The translations under genes and the position numbers were made by a program. 21,831 nucleotides of DNA, taken from Diplocarpon mali (Eukaryota; Ascomycota; Leotiomycetes; Helotiales; Drepanopezizaceae). The notes under the pieces were generated by a model. It was given only the letters and a program-made list of their open reading frames with translations. It was not told the origin of the DNA and made no database searches. Below are positions 1 through 9,600 of the stretch, one piece after another (position 1 is the first letter of the stretch; each line of letters opens with the position of its first letter). The stretch is taken from contig JAENRP010000518.1 of assembly GCA_024741835.1 (NCBI GenBank), positions 1-21,831 of the forward strand, read 5' to 3'.

Positions 1-3000
1 AAGAGTTTTTAATAATCAATTTATATAATTTATAAATAATAACTATAAAGTGATCTTTAAGACTAAAATTAAAAATAAACTTTATATTATCTTAAAGGTA
101 ATATTATAGAAATTGACTCTTAAGCTAGACCTATAAGTAGGTTCTTTTAAAGAAAGTGCACTTTTTGCTTTAATATAATTAAGCTAGGATAAGGAGAATA
201 GATAGACTCTTAAGCTAAGATTATAAGTAAAATTTGTAAAAATAACTCTTAAGCCAGGACTATAAGTAGATTATAAGGTATCCTTAAAGATAACTCTTAA
301 GCTAGGATTATAAGTGAATTTAATAGAAATGACTCTTAGGCTAGGACTATAAGTAGATTCTGCAAATTCGCTAATAATAACTCTTAGGCTAAGATCGCAA
401 GTGAAATTCGTAGAAATGACTCTTAGGCTAAGACTGCAAGTGAAACTCGCGAATTCGTTAGAAATAACTCTTAAGCTAGAACTGTAAGTGGATCTTGCTA
501 TTTCTAGGAAATCGACTTTTAAGCTAGGACTATAAGTAGATCTTGCGGTTTTATTAAAAACGACTCTTAAGCCAGGCTTGTAATTAGAAAACGGCAAAAC
601 CTTAAACTGCTATTACTAGTCCTTTCTAGCTGCTAATAATAAAGTATTAACTGACGATAGGCTACTAAAGCTATTAAAAGCCGAAAGCCTATTAAAGTAT
701 TAGCTAATATATAGAAGATTTGCGCATTTAAGGCTAAAGAAATTAAAGGGCCTATATAAGGTCTTAACTTTAAAATAGAAGATCTAAGTACTAAAGGATC
801 ACTTAATATACTAAATTTGCAAGCTAATAAAACTTTAAAATTAAACGTAAACTAAGCTTAGTTTATAAAAAGATTTAATACTAGCACTAATATTTATTAA
901 TACTATTAAACTATTTATAACCTTAATTAAAGGAAATAATTAGTTTTTTTAAATAGTAGATAATTCTATTTAATAGATATAGACCATTTGCGCTAGGACT
1001 AAATCTAAACTTATAAAAAAGCTAGAAACTTGGAAAGTGATAAAGGAATGCTAGACCTAATTAAAGCTAATAGCTATTAAGTCTAATAATGCATTAGAAA
1101 TTAAGGTAAAGCTTAATAAATAGGTAAAATAAAGAGTTTATTATAAATTAACTATAATATACAAAGGTTCCTATTAAAATAGTATTATTAAGCGAAGCAT
1201 CTAATAAGTAGAGACTAACTATTGCGCTTTATTATAAGATGCTGACCTACTATTGGAATTTTAAGACCTTGCAATTAAGGCAGATATATACTTACGAAAT
1301 AGAATAGGTAGTAGACTAATAGTTAATAGTATCTAAATATTACTATATAAGGCATATTTTAAATAGAAACTAAGCCTGGATTATATCTATATCTTTAAAA
1401 GCGTCTACTACTCCTATATTAGCCCGAAGTCCTAGCCCGCGGGTATAAAGAGTAAGAAGCTAATAGACTAAGGTAAAGAGTATATATTTATTAAGTATAT
1501 TAAATAAATAATAAAACAATAGATAGTATATACGCTAGATTTAAGGTAAGTAATTATATCCTTAGTAGTTGAGTTTAACGAATTTTAAAATAGGAGGGAG
1601 CTATCCTTAAAGCTCTATATACTTAAAGATTCGCAAAGTATACTATTTAATAGTAATACTATTAAGTCGAACTAATAACCCCTTTCTCTTAGCTTAAGTA
1701 TATTAAGCGTATTTACTAATCGACAACTTACTAATTGCTTAAAGGCTAAATAGACTATTCCTATTATCTGCGAATTGCTTAAAGTATAAAACAACTTCAA
1801 TATTATTATCCCTTTAATTAAAGCACCTATAGTAAAGGATATTCCTAAAATAGGTATAAGTAATAATAAGCCTCTATTACTAGAAAGCAGTTCCTTAGAT
1901 AATAAGCCTATAGAACCTATAGCTGAACCTATATCTTTAAAGAGGAATAGAGACCTAGAATCGAAAGATACCTTAAACAAACGCGAGTCTAAGCGTATTT
2001 AGGCTATAATAGCATATAAGATCTATAAGCTCAAACTTCAATAGAGCTTTAACGAAGATAATGCGTTCCTAGCTACTAAGGGGATAATGAAAATCTCTCT
2101 TCTAAAGACGTATAATAAAGCTATTAATAATCTAAAGAATAGAGTAGTATAAAGTAAGGTAATTTAAAAGGAGATAAGCTCTTTTATTATAAATAGTATA
2201 TAGATAGAGGAACTAATGCTAAAAGATATGAACCTAGTATTAATAAAGTAGGTCTTTATAATTAAGATATATATAAATAGAACCTTAGAATATTATAAGG
2301 TAAGGCTTATAACTAAGGGCTTCTTTTAATAGTATAAAGAAGACTACTTTAATATATTTGCACTAATAGTTTATATAGATACCCTTTGTATATTTATAGT
2401 AATAGTAGCCGCTAAGGACTTTAAATGCAAATAGTATAATATTAAAAATGCATTTATTAAAGCGATTATAAAGGAATGGATTTTTCTCTCTTAACCTAAT
2501 AGTATTCTTATACGCGCTAGCCACTCTCTTTATATACTTTGCAGTATCTATAGACTTAAATAATCAGCTTATAATTAGAACCTTTTATATAGCTTTGCTT
2601 TAATAGAAATAGGATTCGTTTAAAGCCTAGCTAACCTTTGTCTTTTTATTTATATTAAGCGTAGAATTAAATTGCTCTTATATATTAATAATATTACTAT
2701 AGCTGCGAAAACAACTACTTAATTAGATTGGTTCTTTATAATAATTCGGAAACGTTTTAATACTAAGGATCTAAAGGGAATTTATAAGATCCTTAGCATC
2801 CGCATTATAAGGAACCGCTCTACTTAAGAACTCTAGTTGGATTAAGAGTAGTATATTAAGAAGATCCTAAACCGAATAGGACTCTCTACTTATGCTCCTA
2901 ACTTTAAGCTAAAGCGTACTCTAATCGAAGGAAAGTATAATAAGTTAAAGCTTATTAATGAAAATAAGTAGAAAGGAGATCTAAAGAAGTACTAATAGGA

Positions 3001-3673
3001 TATTAGAGCAATTATATATACTATAGTATATATAAGACCAGATATCGCCTTTATTACTAAGCAACTTAATTAGAACTTAAAGGATCTGACGATTTAATAT
3101 AAGAATATAATCAAGCGACTTAAAAGGTACCTTTAATTAATAATCATATAAAAGGTAAGATATAGACTAATAAAATATATAAGCGTAAAGCTTAAGGTAT
3201 ATACCGATTCCAACTGGGCAAATATAAAAGGTTGGAAAAGTATATTTAAAAGCGTAGCAATACTATATAGTAGACTTATATTATAAGGAAGTAGGAAGTA
3301 GAAATTAATAGCTATCGTAAGTACTAAGGCTAAATATATATTAATATTATTAAATTGCAAGTAAGGATTATAGATTGCTTAAGTTTTAAAAGATATAGGT
3401 TTTATTAAGTATATTAGATAAGATAGGAACTATATTAATCTTTAAATAAATAATATAAAGGCAATTGCACTTATAAAGAATCTATACTTATATAAGCGAT
3501 CGAAATATATTAATATTACCTACTACTTTATCTATAACTTTATTATAAAGAATAAGTTATTAATTACCTATATCTTAACCGATCGAATAGTAGCAAATGG
3601 ATTTACAAAGCTATTAAAGATAGTTGCAAAGTTTAAAGCATTTAAAGATATACTAAGGTTGTAGAAGATAGTA
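1..3673 (+). pseudogene. Copia-A1 pol polyprotein remnant (protease end, integrase, reverse transcriptase, RNase H)
   Basis: Once encoded the protease, integrase, reverse transcriptase and RNase H that copy the element's RNA and insert the DNA. Domains in order: protease end 1-115; an in-frame repeat array 116-585; pre-integrase zinc region with RRFAHL and LKKLKGLYK near 710-770; integrase about 860-1580, with LLLEF-DLA and YLRNRI near 1250-1310 matching the family's conserved stretch; reverse transcriptase about 2210-3130, with VRLITKGF near 2305, the YVDD site now YINN at 2681-2692, and RPDIAF near 3037; RNase H with YTDSNWA near 3201-3220 and STKAKY near 3322-3340; C-terminal ADGFTK-like segment near 3594-3612. 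Both catalytic Asp of the polymerase site are Asn, as expected from G-to-A change. Many internal stops. Certain as a Copia pseudogene; the exact start and stop are unknown. Confidence 0.9.
116..585 (+). repeat. Array of ten 23-bp palindromic repeats inside the Copia-A1 reading frame
   Basis: Ten copies start at 116, 206, 245, 293, 332, 380, 419, 467, 515 and 563; each is exactly 23 bp and begins ACTCTTAAG or ACTCTTAGG and ends AAGT (AATT in the last). Start-to-start distances are 90, 39, 48, 39, 48, 39, 48, 48 and 48, all multiples of three. In the plus-strand frame that leads into the pre-integrase domain the repeat reads like T-L-(K/R)-L-G-L-stop-V, the stop being a mutated Gln codon. The array therefore lay inside the polyprotein, between protease and integrase. 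A 108-codon open frame on the opposite strand is only its mirror image. Confidence 0.85.
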
Positions 3674-3696
3674 GGGGCTTAGTAGGCTTAAGGACG

Positions 3697-3783
3697 ACTC
3701 CTAGGCTTGCCCTGCGAGTTAAGTTATATAGTCTTATAAAGGAATGCTTTTGGAAATTTGACTCCTAGTCCTATCCTATAAGT
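3697..3783 (+). repeat. Two 23-bp palindromic repeats downstream of Copia-A1 pol
   Basis: Copies at 3697-3719 (ACTCCTAGG to GCGAGT, little mutated) and 3761-3783 (ACTCCTAGT to ATAAGT), 64 bp apart. The spacer contains GTCTTATAAAGGAA, which also separates the copies in Copia-A2 (7241-7278 and 19288-19329). The distance is not a multiple of three, unlike the arrays within coding frames, so this stretch was probably untranslated. Confidence 0.85.
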
Positions 3784-3921
3784 AGGATTAGTGATTTCAA
3801 TAGAGGTTACTATTAATTGATTGTTTTTAATTTAAAGAGATACTTAGGAGTTAGATTAACGCAAAAGGATAGTTATTATTTTCTTGATTGCAAGTCAATT
3901 AGAGTAAGGTCTGAATAGGGG
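3784..3921 (+). other. 3' untranslated region of Copia-A1 with polypurine tract
   Basis: No gene. It is matched almost base for base by 19353-19491 of Copia-A2, apart from transitions. The purine run AATAGGGG at 3914-3921 abuts the LTR start and is the likely polypurine tract that primes plus-strand DNA synthesis. In A2 the same place (19483-19491) reads AAGTAAAGG. Confidence 0.7.
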
Positions 3922-4116
3922 TATTAAGATAGGTAATATAGCTATCACTTTGATATATTATTATATAACCCTACTATTTAATCAGTAGGATATTGATATA
4001 TATATAGCTATAGGGAAGAAAGGGGTAACCTTCCTTCCTTAACTCTTACTAATATATCGACTATCGACCTTTAGAAGTTTCTTATACCTACTGCGCCGAC
4101 TCACTTAAGCTTAATA
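3922..4116 (+). repeat. 3' LTR of Copia-A1 (195 bp)
   Basis: Aligns without gaps to 19492-19686 and 20071-20265. Begins TATTAAGAT and ends CTTAATA, probably TG...CA before mutation. The 5' part (3922-3990) has lost nearly all CA/TG that the 5' LTR of Copia-A3 keeps, whereas the 3' part keeps CACTTAAGC and GCGCC. The flank CTTAA (4117-4121) should be its target duplication; the partner lies outside the window. Confidence 0.92.
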
Positions 4117-6696
4117 CTTAAAGTATTATTTAAACTAAAGCTAAAGTACCTTATTTAGACTCTTCTATCTCCTGCGCTTTAATAGGCCGATATTATAAAG
4201 GTATATTGCAGCTAGTACGGCTTTAGGCTATAGGTGCTTTAAGAGGTTAGTAGAGATTAGTATAGTAAGTGCCTTTTTAATGATCTTTGCTCCTACTCTC
4301 TTGGAGGCTCTATTTAATTTATAAGTATAAGATAGAGTGACTTTTACCCTTATGCCTTCAGCTTTATACTACTCTTTATATTTCGATACTCCTTATAGGA
4401 GAAATACTAAGGTATTGTTATTACTCTTTAGAATATATAAGGAGAGGTAGTAACAGCGCTTTACCTATGCTTTAAAAGATTAAAGAGCTCTTAAAACTAG
4501 TATTAAGGACTTATAAAGCAGAGTATATTTAAATAACTTCTTATTAAATTCATCCTTAATTAAAAGAAGCTAGCTTTTTAAAGAGAGGCTTAATATACTA
4601 TAGTCAAATAGGTCTTAGGAGCACTTAAAGAATAGTCTTAAAGCCTTGAAATCTGACTCTCTTTTAAAAGGCTTTTGCTTAGCTTTTGCCTAAGCGCAAG
4701 CTTTACAATTGATTTATAGCTTCCCTTTGATCTTTACCCCTTTTGCGTTTAGTATAAGCTTCTTAAGTGCCTTAGCTCTTAAATAGCCTGATTAAAGGTG
4801 CTAAATATCTGCTGAATCATTCCTAGCTCTTAGGAATACGCTGCTCCTTAAGGGTTTATATTAGCTTTACAAACGCTATTATAAAGTAAAGAAGGCTAGG
4901 CAGGTTAGTTAAGTATAGTATAGCGAGTTAGGAGCGTTATAAAAGTTGATAGGCTTATATTTAAATATTATAACATTCGACCTACGCTCTAGCTACTTTA
5001 CAACTATATTATTATCTACTATATCCCTTTGGAGTATCGCATTTAGGCCTATATACTATACCTTAGCCTTTTTTAAAAGAGGCTTTAAGATAATATTAAT
5101 ATTGAACCTATTTATAAGTACTATATTCCTAAGCTCTAAGTCTCCTCTATTAGTAAGAACCCCTTTTATTAAACGTATATCCCTTTCCTTTATTAGTAGA
5201 CTTAAGCTCCCCGCCTTTATATAGTCCTAGGGATATGCGATTTTCAATAATCTAAGAACTAAAAGCTCCTCTTAATTAATAAGGTGCGTTGCAGCGCAAT
5301 TATCGAGTAGGGTTATATTCAAGAGAGCGTAAGGAGCTTTAAAGGTGGAGTATATTCCTAAGGTAAAGTCTTTAAAGAGAGTTGGATTTAAAAGGGCGGC
5401 TATAATCTTGGATTTGCTACTCTCTAAAGCTTTAGTAGATATTCTTTCTTTAAATTGATTTATAAGAGCTTATTTAATATAAGAGAGCTTAGCTTAGAGC
5501 TCTTTCTATTCTAAGGAAGTAAGGTTTTTATATATTCTTTTAACTTTATTATAACTGGGGAGGTTTCGAAGCGTACCTTCCTTAGCGCTAGTTAAGGCGT
5601 ATTTTAGCCTATTATACTCCTTTAGGTTCTAGAAGTGATTTTTAACCTAAGGGCAAGGGTACTTTTTAACGCTTCCCTTAAGAGTCTTCTTCGCCTTGCC
5701 TTTACTTAATATTCTTAGATTAATATAATCGCTTACTCCTTTAAGCGAGGCGTATACTTTAAGGGTTGCCTTTGATAAGGAGCTTATAAGGCTTTGCTCT
5801 ATTAAGCTTAAGAACTAATTAACGTAGTGGACTATGTCTTTTCTATACTTTAGACCTAGCTTATTATCTCTAATAAGCTTTGCTTAGATCTGCTAAGACT
5901 AAGTGAAAGCCTAGCGGTAAACCAACTATAGAAACTTCATAATCGCAAAGGAGCCTTAAACCTCTGGGATTCTATACGTTTATACTTCTCAGTAGATCTC
6001 CTTAAAGCTAGCAAGCTAGGTCTTCGGATCCACTTTGCTACTCCTTATTTCAAAGAGCTTAATATTATAGTCTTCCCGAATTGACTCTATTATACTAACC
6101 TCAAAAGGGGCTAGTTCCTTGCGCAAGTGCTTTACAATCTATTAAATTGATAGTTTCCCTACTTCCTTATAATTATATTATACTGCTTAAAGTAACGTAG
6201 GGTATATTATCTTAGTAATCTAATAGTATAACTAAGTGTAAGAGCTCCTATTCCTTTTCTACATTTCTACTATAAGATTATATTGCATTACTGCTATTTT
6301 ATACTCTAGCTCTACATCTTTAGCTATTATCTTTGTAGGTAGTAGTAGAGCTGGCGTTTATTAATCGGTAGCTTCCTACTATTAGTATAACTTATAGTAG
6401 CTTTACAATATTCTCTAGTCTTATCCTTCTATAATTTTTTCAAGCTGCGGCAGTTCTATTTCTAGATCTAGCAGATATAGAGCTTCGTTCTTATAAAGCG
6501 GAGCTTAATTTCCCGTCTCTATAGTATATAGTTTAAGGTTATTAACCTATCTTAGCTTTTTTATATACTTTTAAAGCCGTAGAAATTCGGCCTAAAACTC
6601 TAGCTTAGCGTACCAAATGCGCTATGACTTCTTATCCTAGAGTATAACTCTACTAGAGCTAAGCTCTTAAGCTTCTTTTTACTAGTATTCGCTCAT
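4117..6696 (-). pseudogene. Copia-B gag-pol remnant (gag, protease, integrase; broken)
   Basis: Reads as a Copia gag-pol on the minus strand. Gag begins with ATG at 6694-6696 (MSEY), followed by a Trp-rich gag segment at about 6440-6650; a Cys/His stretch near 5640-5660 may be the zinc knuckle. The protease site reads LDNCAATHL at about 5280-5306, the form typical of many fungal Copia elements, with the catalytic Asp intact. The integrase zinc Cys pair (CKAC) lies near 4690-4715, IKDEF near 4550, and the AEGI-V stretch that precedes the catalytic Glu region near 4330-4360. The frame then ends at the Copia-A1 insertion. Stops replace Gln and Trp throughout. A 92-codon open frame on the plus strand at 4946-5224 is antisense to the protease region and is not a gene. 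Confidence 0.82.
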
Positions 6697-7052
6697 ATTG
6701 ACTAGGATGGTAGGGAGTATGGTATTAGTTGGCTGGGAGCGTTGGAACGTCGAGTCAGGTCGTATAACGCGTATAGGCGAGAGAGAATAGATGAAAAATA
6801 GTAGTAAAACCTCTTTAAGAAGCCTTTAAATACAGTGGATTTTTGATCGTTTGCTCTTAAGAGTCGCGAATAGTGCTGATAACTGTCGTACTATATTTGA
6901 AGGTGGATTCTCAATAGTAGTAGAAGCTTATAAAATTCTACTCTAATTGTATATCTGAGCTCCCTTTATAGAAGTGCTCCGTGGCCACTTCAGGGGTACA
7001 TTATATAAGCCAGTCCTCAGAGGCCTTAGTGCCTGAGGCTCCTCATGGCGCA
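6697..7052 (-). repeat. Copia-B 5' LTR and leader, lightly mutated
   Basis: Between the gag ATG and the junction with Copia-A2. On the minus strand it begins TGCGCCATGAGG at 7052, consistent with a TG terminus. It keeps many CA and TG steps (for example at 6975-7050) that the rest of the window has lost. It holds a palindromic TATA-like TTATATAA at 7001-7008 and a hairpin (next entry). The LTR end is probably near 6770-6780, where a GTTAT primer-site-like stretch follows on the minus strand, but without the 3' LTR I cannot fix it. Confidence 0.6.
7015..7038. repeat. Hairpin near the outer end of the Copia-B LTR
   Basis: CCTCAG-A-GGC (7015-7024) pairs with GCCTGAGG (7031-7038), with one bulged base and a short loop. 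It lies just downstream of the LTR start in the element's orientation, in the U3 promoter region. Function unknown. Confidence 0.5.
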
Positions 7053-7200
7053 ATATAACCTTATTATAAAGAATAAGTTATCAATTACCTATATCTTAAC
7101 TGATTGAATAGTAGTAAATGGATTTATAAAGCTATTAAAGATAGTTATAAAGTTTAAAGCATTTAAAGATATACTAGGATTGCAAAAGATAGTAGGGGCT
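7053..7200 (+). pseudogene. Copia-A2 RNase H C-terminal fragment
   Basis: About 50 codons of the extreme C-terminus of pol, equal to 3533-3680 of Copia-A1 with transitions and stops. Noncoding today. The rest of this pol should lie left of the window, beyond the remainder of Copia-B. Confidence 0.8.
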
Positions 7201-7217
7201 TAGCAAGCTTAAGGACA

Positions 7218-7296
7218 ACTCCTAGGCCCGCCTTATAAGTTAGGTTACGTAGTCTTATAAAGGAAAGTTTTTAGATCGACTCCTAGGCCTAGACTG
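7218..7296 (+). repeat. 23-bp palindromic repeats of Copia-A2, second copy split by Gypsy-G
   Basis: First copy 7218-7240. Second copy starts at 7279 and runs 18 bases to 7296; its last five bases (CGAGT) are at 19283-19287, after the Gypsy element and one copy of its target duplication. Joined, the repeat is again exactly 23 bp, which confirms the insertion point. Confidence 0.87.
7290..7296 (+). repeat. Target-site duplication of Gypsy-G, left copy (TAGACTG)
   Basis: TAGACTG directly before the LTR start at 7297 and again directly after the LTR end at 19275. Seven bases is longer than the usual five of Ty3/Gypsy. If the true duplication is GACTG, the LTR would end two bases later without the canonical TG/CA terminus. 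Confidence 0.8.
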
Positions 7297-7597
7297 TGAC
7301 GACTGGGAGTATAACCTCTGCTTAGCACCGATACGCGTATAAGTCATATAGCAATGCTAATAGAACGTCTTAGTAATAACTTAGAATCAATAACTATAGA
7401 GCCTTAAAGGAGTAGAAGGGTATAGTATTTATATATGAAGAAAAGGGGGTCACCTGCTTAAGGGGAGCCGAACCAGATGCTAACTAGGGGTAACCTAGTT
7501 TATAGCCTATACTAAGATTGCACTAAGCTATAGCCGAACTGGGTATAAACTAGGTATAAACTGGGGTATAACCTATATATAGTAATAATCTATTATA
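7297..7597 (-). repeat. 3' LTR of Gypsy-G (301 bp)
   Basis: Aligns without gaps to 18975-19275 with 37 differences, 36 of them transitions. Plus-strand left edge TGACGACTGGG is intact here but TAATAATTAAG in the other LTR; the right edge ends ATCTATTATA here but ATCCGTCACA in the other. So this copy is preserved at its left (outer) part and mutated at its right (inner) part. Confidence 0.94.
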
Positions 7598-7612
7598 TTA
7601 CCCTCCTTCTTA
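7598..7612 (-). other. Polypurine tract of Gypsy-G
   Basis: On the minus strand TAAGAAGGAGGGTAA directly precedes the 3' LTR. This is where plus-strand DNA synthesis is primed in LTR elements. It independently supports the minus orientation of the element. Confidence 0.75.
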
Positions 7613-7689
7613 AAAAAAGCTTATCCTTAAGCGTCTAACTATAGGTTTATTATTACCTATTTTATTATAATCATTTATACTATTAGTAT

Positions 7690-9342
7690 AGGCCTGTATC
7701 TAATTAGGAAGCCTTGCAAGCGGGCCTAGGAGGTTTAGATTTTCCAAATGAAATTCGCAAAGCTTAAAAGGCGTATATATAAAATTAGAGGCTAGGTACT
7801 ATTCTAAATCAATATTGCGGCTAACTTATAAAGCGCAGTACGTAAGCGTACCAGCTTGCTTTTATATAGTAAGTAGGCTTTCTACTTCGTATTCCTATTC
7901 TCTTATAATATTAATAGTAGGAAGGGGTTTATTCACTTAATTATCTAAAGGTGTATTAGGGTCCCTTTAGAAGCGACTTAAGTAGAAGATATTATATACC
8001 TTTATAAAGTTAAGTAGCTTTAATTAGTATAAACTAAATACTTTCTCTACTATTTTAAATAGGCTAGCTTTAGGATAGCTAAGCTTTTTAAAAGGCCTAT
8101 TTATAAGGTAAGGACGTATATTTAAGTATATTTGATTGCCGACTTCGAAAGTAATAAGGCGGCAAGAGGTATTAGTGGCGTTTTATATATATTCCTAGGC
8201 CTTAAGGATATAAGATTTAGCAAGGGTCTAAGCTTTATAATATCTTATAAAGTACTTAAAGGCGTTTTATTAATTAAGTTTCTAAGAAGGGGACTCTAAA
8301 TCAGGTATATTAAGCTTCTAGTCTTAATTAGTATACAAAGCGTACCTATATACTATTTTGAATAGCAATAAGCTATTAAGGGAGTTATAAGGGAGAGTTA
8401 GCTAAGCGAAATCCATTATAGGCAAGAATTCGCTCTAATCGTCTTAGTAGTAGCTAATAAAAGGGCAGAGGCATTGCGTAAGGTACTAATTATAGTTTTC
8501 GATTTAGCCGTCGGTTTAAGGGTGGTAGGCCGAGCTAAGGGTCAGTTTTGTACTTAAAATAGAGGTAAAAGCTTTCTAAAAACTAGAAATGAATTAAGGG
8601 CCCTAGTCTGAGGTAATAGTTAAAGGGGGGCTAAAGTAGCAATATATATAGTATATATAGAGTTAGGCTAACTGATATAAATCAGTAGTCTTTCGGTAGG
8701 GAATCGATATCGCCTACTTATTAAATCGATTGATAATTATAAGAATATTATTATAATTATGCTTATCTTTATTAAAACTTATATAATCTATTATTATATA
8801 CTCCTAAGGTCGGCTTAGTATTAGGAGGGGTTAAAGTAGGCTAGGTTTCTTATTATAAAGGACTTTGCTTTGTCTGCAGGTATGGTAGTTTTTATAGTAC
8901 TGTATAATGTACTAGCGTAGGTTCGGCTAGTGATACTATAAAAAGAGGAGCTAGTAGGTTTTGCGTACGCTTAGATGCGCAGTAGCAATTTGATTATAAA
9001 CCTCTTATATAAGTAATATATAGAGGTAGTCTATATTAAGTACTATTAGCTTACTTTAAAAGAGAAGCAAATCTCCTTCTATTATTTAAGAGGAAGTCTT
9101 AGTTAGGGCTATATTAGACCTATTCTAAAGGGCGGCCTGGCGATAGACCTAGTAAGGCCTGTATTATTAGTTAGCGGCTAGTACTTAGTTAATAATATAG
9201 AAAGTAAGGGAGAAGGCCGAAACTTCTTTAATAGAGATTAGGTTCTTAGCTATAGTCTATTTGTAAAGCTATTTAAAGAGGATTTAAGGGTTAATCTAAT
9301 TCTAGTGTAATAATATTATAAGGCGGTTATTGCGTTTTATTA
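7690..9342 (-). pseudogene. Gypsy-G integrase remnant with chromodomain-like tail
   Basis: C-terminal part of pol, minus strand, separated from RNase H by Copia-C. Visible in order: zinc region NYHTC near 8870-8900 followed by PSLL-PLLI (the GLL-PLPIP linker of the family); NILIIINRF near 8740 (catalytic Asp position now Asn); second catalytic region SD-GP-FIS near 8585-8615; AYHP-TDG near 8494-8530, carrying the region of the third acidic residue; the TFEVGNQIYLNIR stretch of the C-terminal domain near 8120-8160; and an extension at 7700-7825 with WYLASN and KLCEFHLEN, which resembles the chromodomain-like tail of fungal Gypsy elements (inference). In those elements such tails are thought to direct integration to heterochromatin. 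Stops and Asp-to-Asn changes show it is dead. Confidence 0.85.
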
Positions 9343-9347
9343 TATTC
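9343..9347 (+). repeat. Target-site duplication of Copia-C, left copy (TATTC)
   Basis: TATTC directly before the 5' LTR; repeated directly after the 3' LTR at 14937-14941. Five bases is the normal size for Copia. Confidence 0.92.
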
Positions 9348-9589
9348 TGTTGCAGGAATACCTGTCACATGTTTGTCACATGATCTGTCATATGACATAT
9401 CATATACATAATGTGTCATATGACTTGCCATATGACTTAGTGGCAGCCCTTGTTAAATAGCTTATAGTTAGAGAGCTCTTATGAATCAAGATATAAGATA
9501 CCTAATATCGTCGTTTGCACCTTATACTTCTTTGTACCCTCTCTTTTAGTTTACTATCAAGTTCACTATTAGAGAACCTTATTGCTATA
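9348..9589 (+). repeat. 5' LTR of Copia-C (242 bp)
   Basis: Begins TGTTGCAGG, ends TTGCTATA (CTACA in the other LTR). Aligns without gaps to 14695-14936: 29 differences, all transitions. At the first 19 (up to 9442) this LTR has G or C; at the last 10 (from 9463) the other does. The first 100 bp hold GTCATATGAC at 9387-9396 and 9415-9424 and GTCACATG at 9364 and 9375, likely U3 promoter elements. Confidence 0.94.
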
Positions 9590-9600
9590 GGTTATGAGCC
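9590..9600 (+). other. Primer-binding site of Copia-C
   Basis: GGTTATGAGCC starts at the first base after the LTR. It is complementary to the anticodon arm of eukaryotic initiator tRNA-Met (GGCTCATAACC, containing anticodon CAT), the half-tRNA priming known from Drosophila copia. The same sequence with one G-to-A change follows the Copia-A3 LTR at 20266. The tRNA sequence is from general knowledge, not from this window. Confidence 0.72.

Larger units (their letters stand above)
1..4116 (+). mobile_element. Copia-A1: Ty1/Copia LTR retrotransposon, 5' end outside window, RIP-degraded
   Basis: Seen: a continuous series of Copia pol domains on the plus strand (end of protease, pre-integrase, integrase, reverse transcriptase, RNase H), followed by a 3' untranslated stretch and a 195-bp LTR that recurs at 19492-19686 and 20071-20265. 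The 5' LTR and gag are not in the window. Domain order integrase before reverse transcriptase is diagnostic of Ty1/Copia. Inferred: the element sits inside Copia-B, whose minus-strand integrase remnant begins at the next base, 4117. Nothing here can be translated; stops occur every few dozen codons. Confidence 0.9.
4117..7052 (-). mobile_element. Copia-B: 5' half of a minus-strand Ty1/Copia element
   Basis: Read on the minus strand from 7052 down to 4117 there is an LTR-like leader, a gag start, protease and integrase, and then the sequence stops abruptly at the Copia-A1 LTR. Reverse transcriptase and RNase H are missing and should lie to the left of Copia-A1, outside the window. The right end (7052) abuts the C-terminal coding part of Copia-A2, so Copia-B appears to have inserted into A2. 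The flank ATATA (7053-7057) is the expected target duplication; the partner is not visible. Confidence 0.82.
7053..7296 (+). mobile_element. Copia-A2, left piece: C-terminus of RNase H and downstream region
   Basis: Aligns with Copia-A1 from about 3533 to 3761 and beyond. Contains the end of the RNase H domain (IIKNKL, the A-D-G-F-T-K-like segment near 7125, FKAFKDIL near 7155) and the start of the 3' region with two 23-bp repeats at 7218-7240 and 7279-7296 (the second interrupted). The 5' side is cut by Copia-B at 7052 and the 3' side by Gypsy-G at 7297. It continues at 19276. Confidence 0.87.

Noticed and set aside
116..585. Regular repeats resembling a CRISPR array
   Set aside because: Repeats of 23 bp with spacers of 16 or 25 bp, but the spacers resemble each other and continue a coding frame, there are no cas genes, and the setting is a eukaryotic retrotransposon.
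271..597. 108-codon open frame on the minus strand with a repeated STYSPSLRV-like peptide
   Set aside because: It is the mirror of the 23-bp repeat array of Copia-A1. The biological frame is on the plus strand and runs into the pre-integrase domain. The minus frame stays open only because the repeats have the same period and C-to-T changes create few stops in it.
1672..1980. 102-codon minus-strand open frame, hydrophobic
   Set aside because: Antisense to the Copia-A1 pol region between integrase and reverse transcriptase; no start context or recognisable domain.
3133..3360. 75-codon minus-strand open frame, hydrophobic
   Set aside because: Antisense to RNase H of Copia-A1 (DSNWA and STKAKY are on the plus strand).
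4946..5224. 92-codon plus-strand open frame with membrane-like segments
   Set aside because: Antisense to the Copia-B region just after the protease site; its hydrophobicity follows from AT-rich codons.
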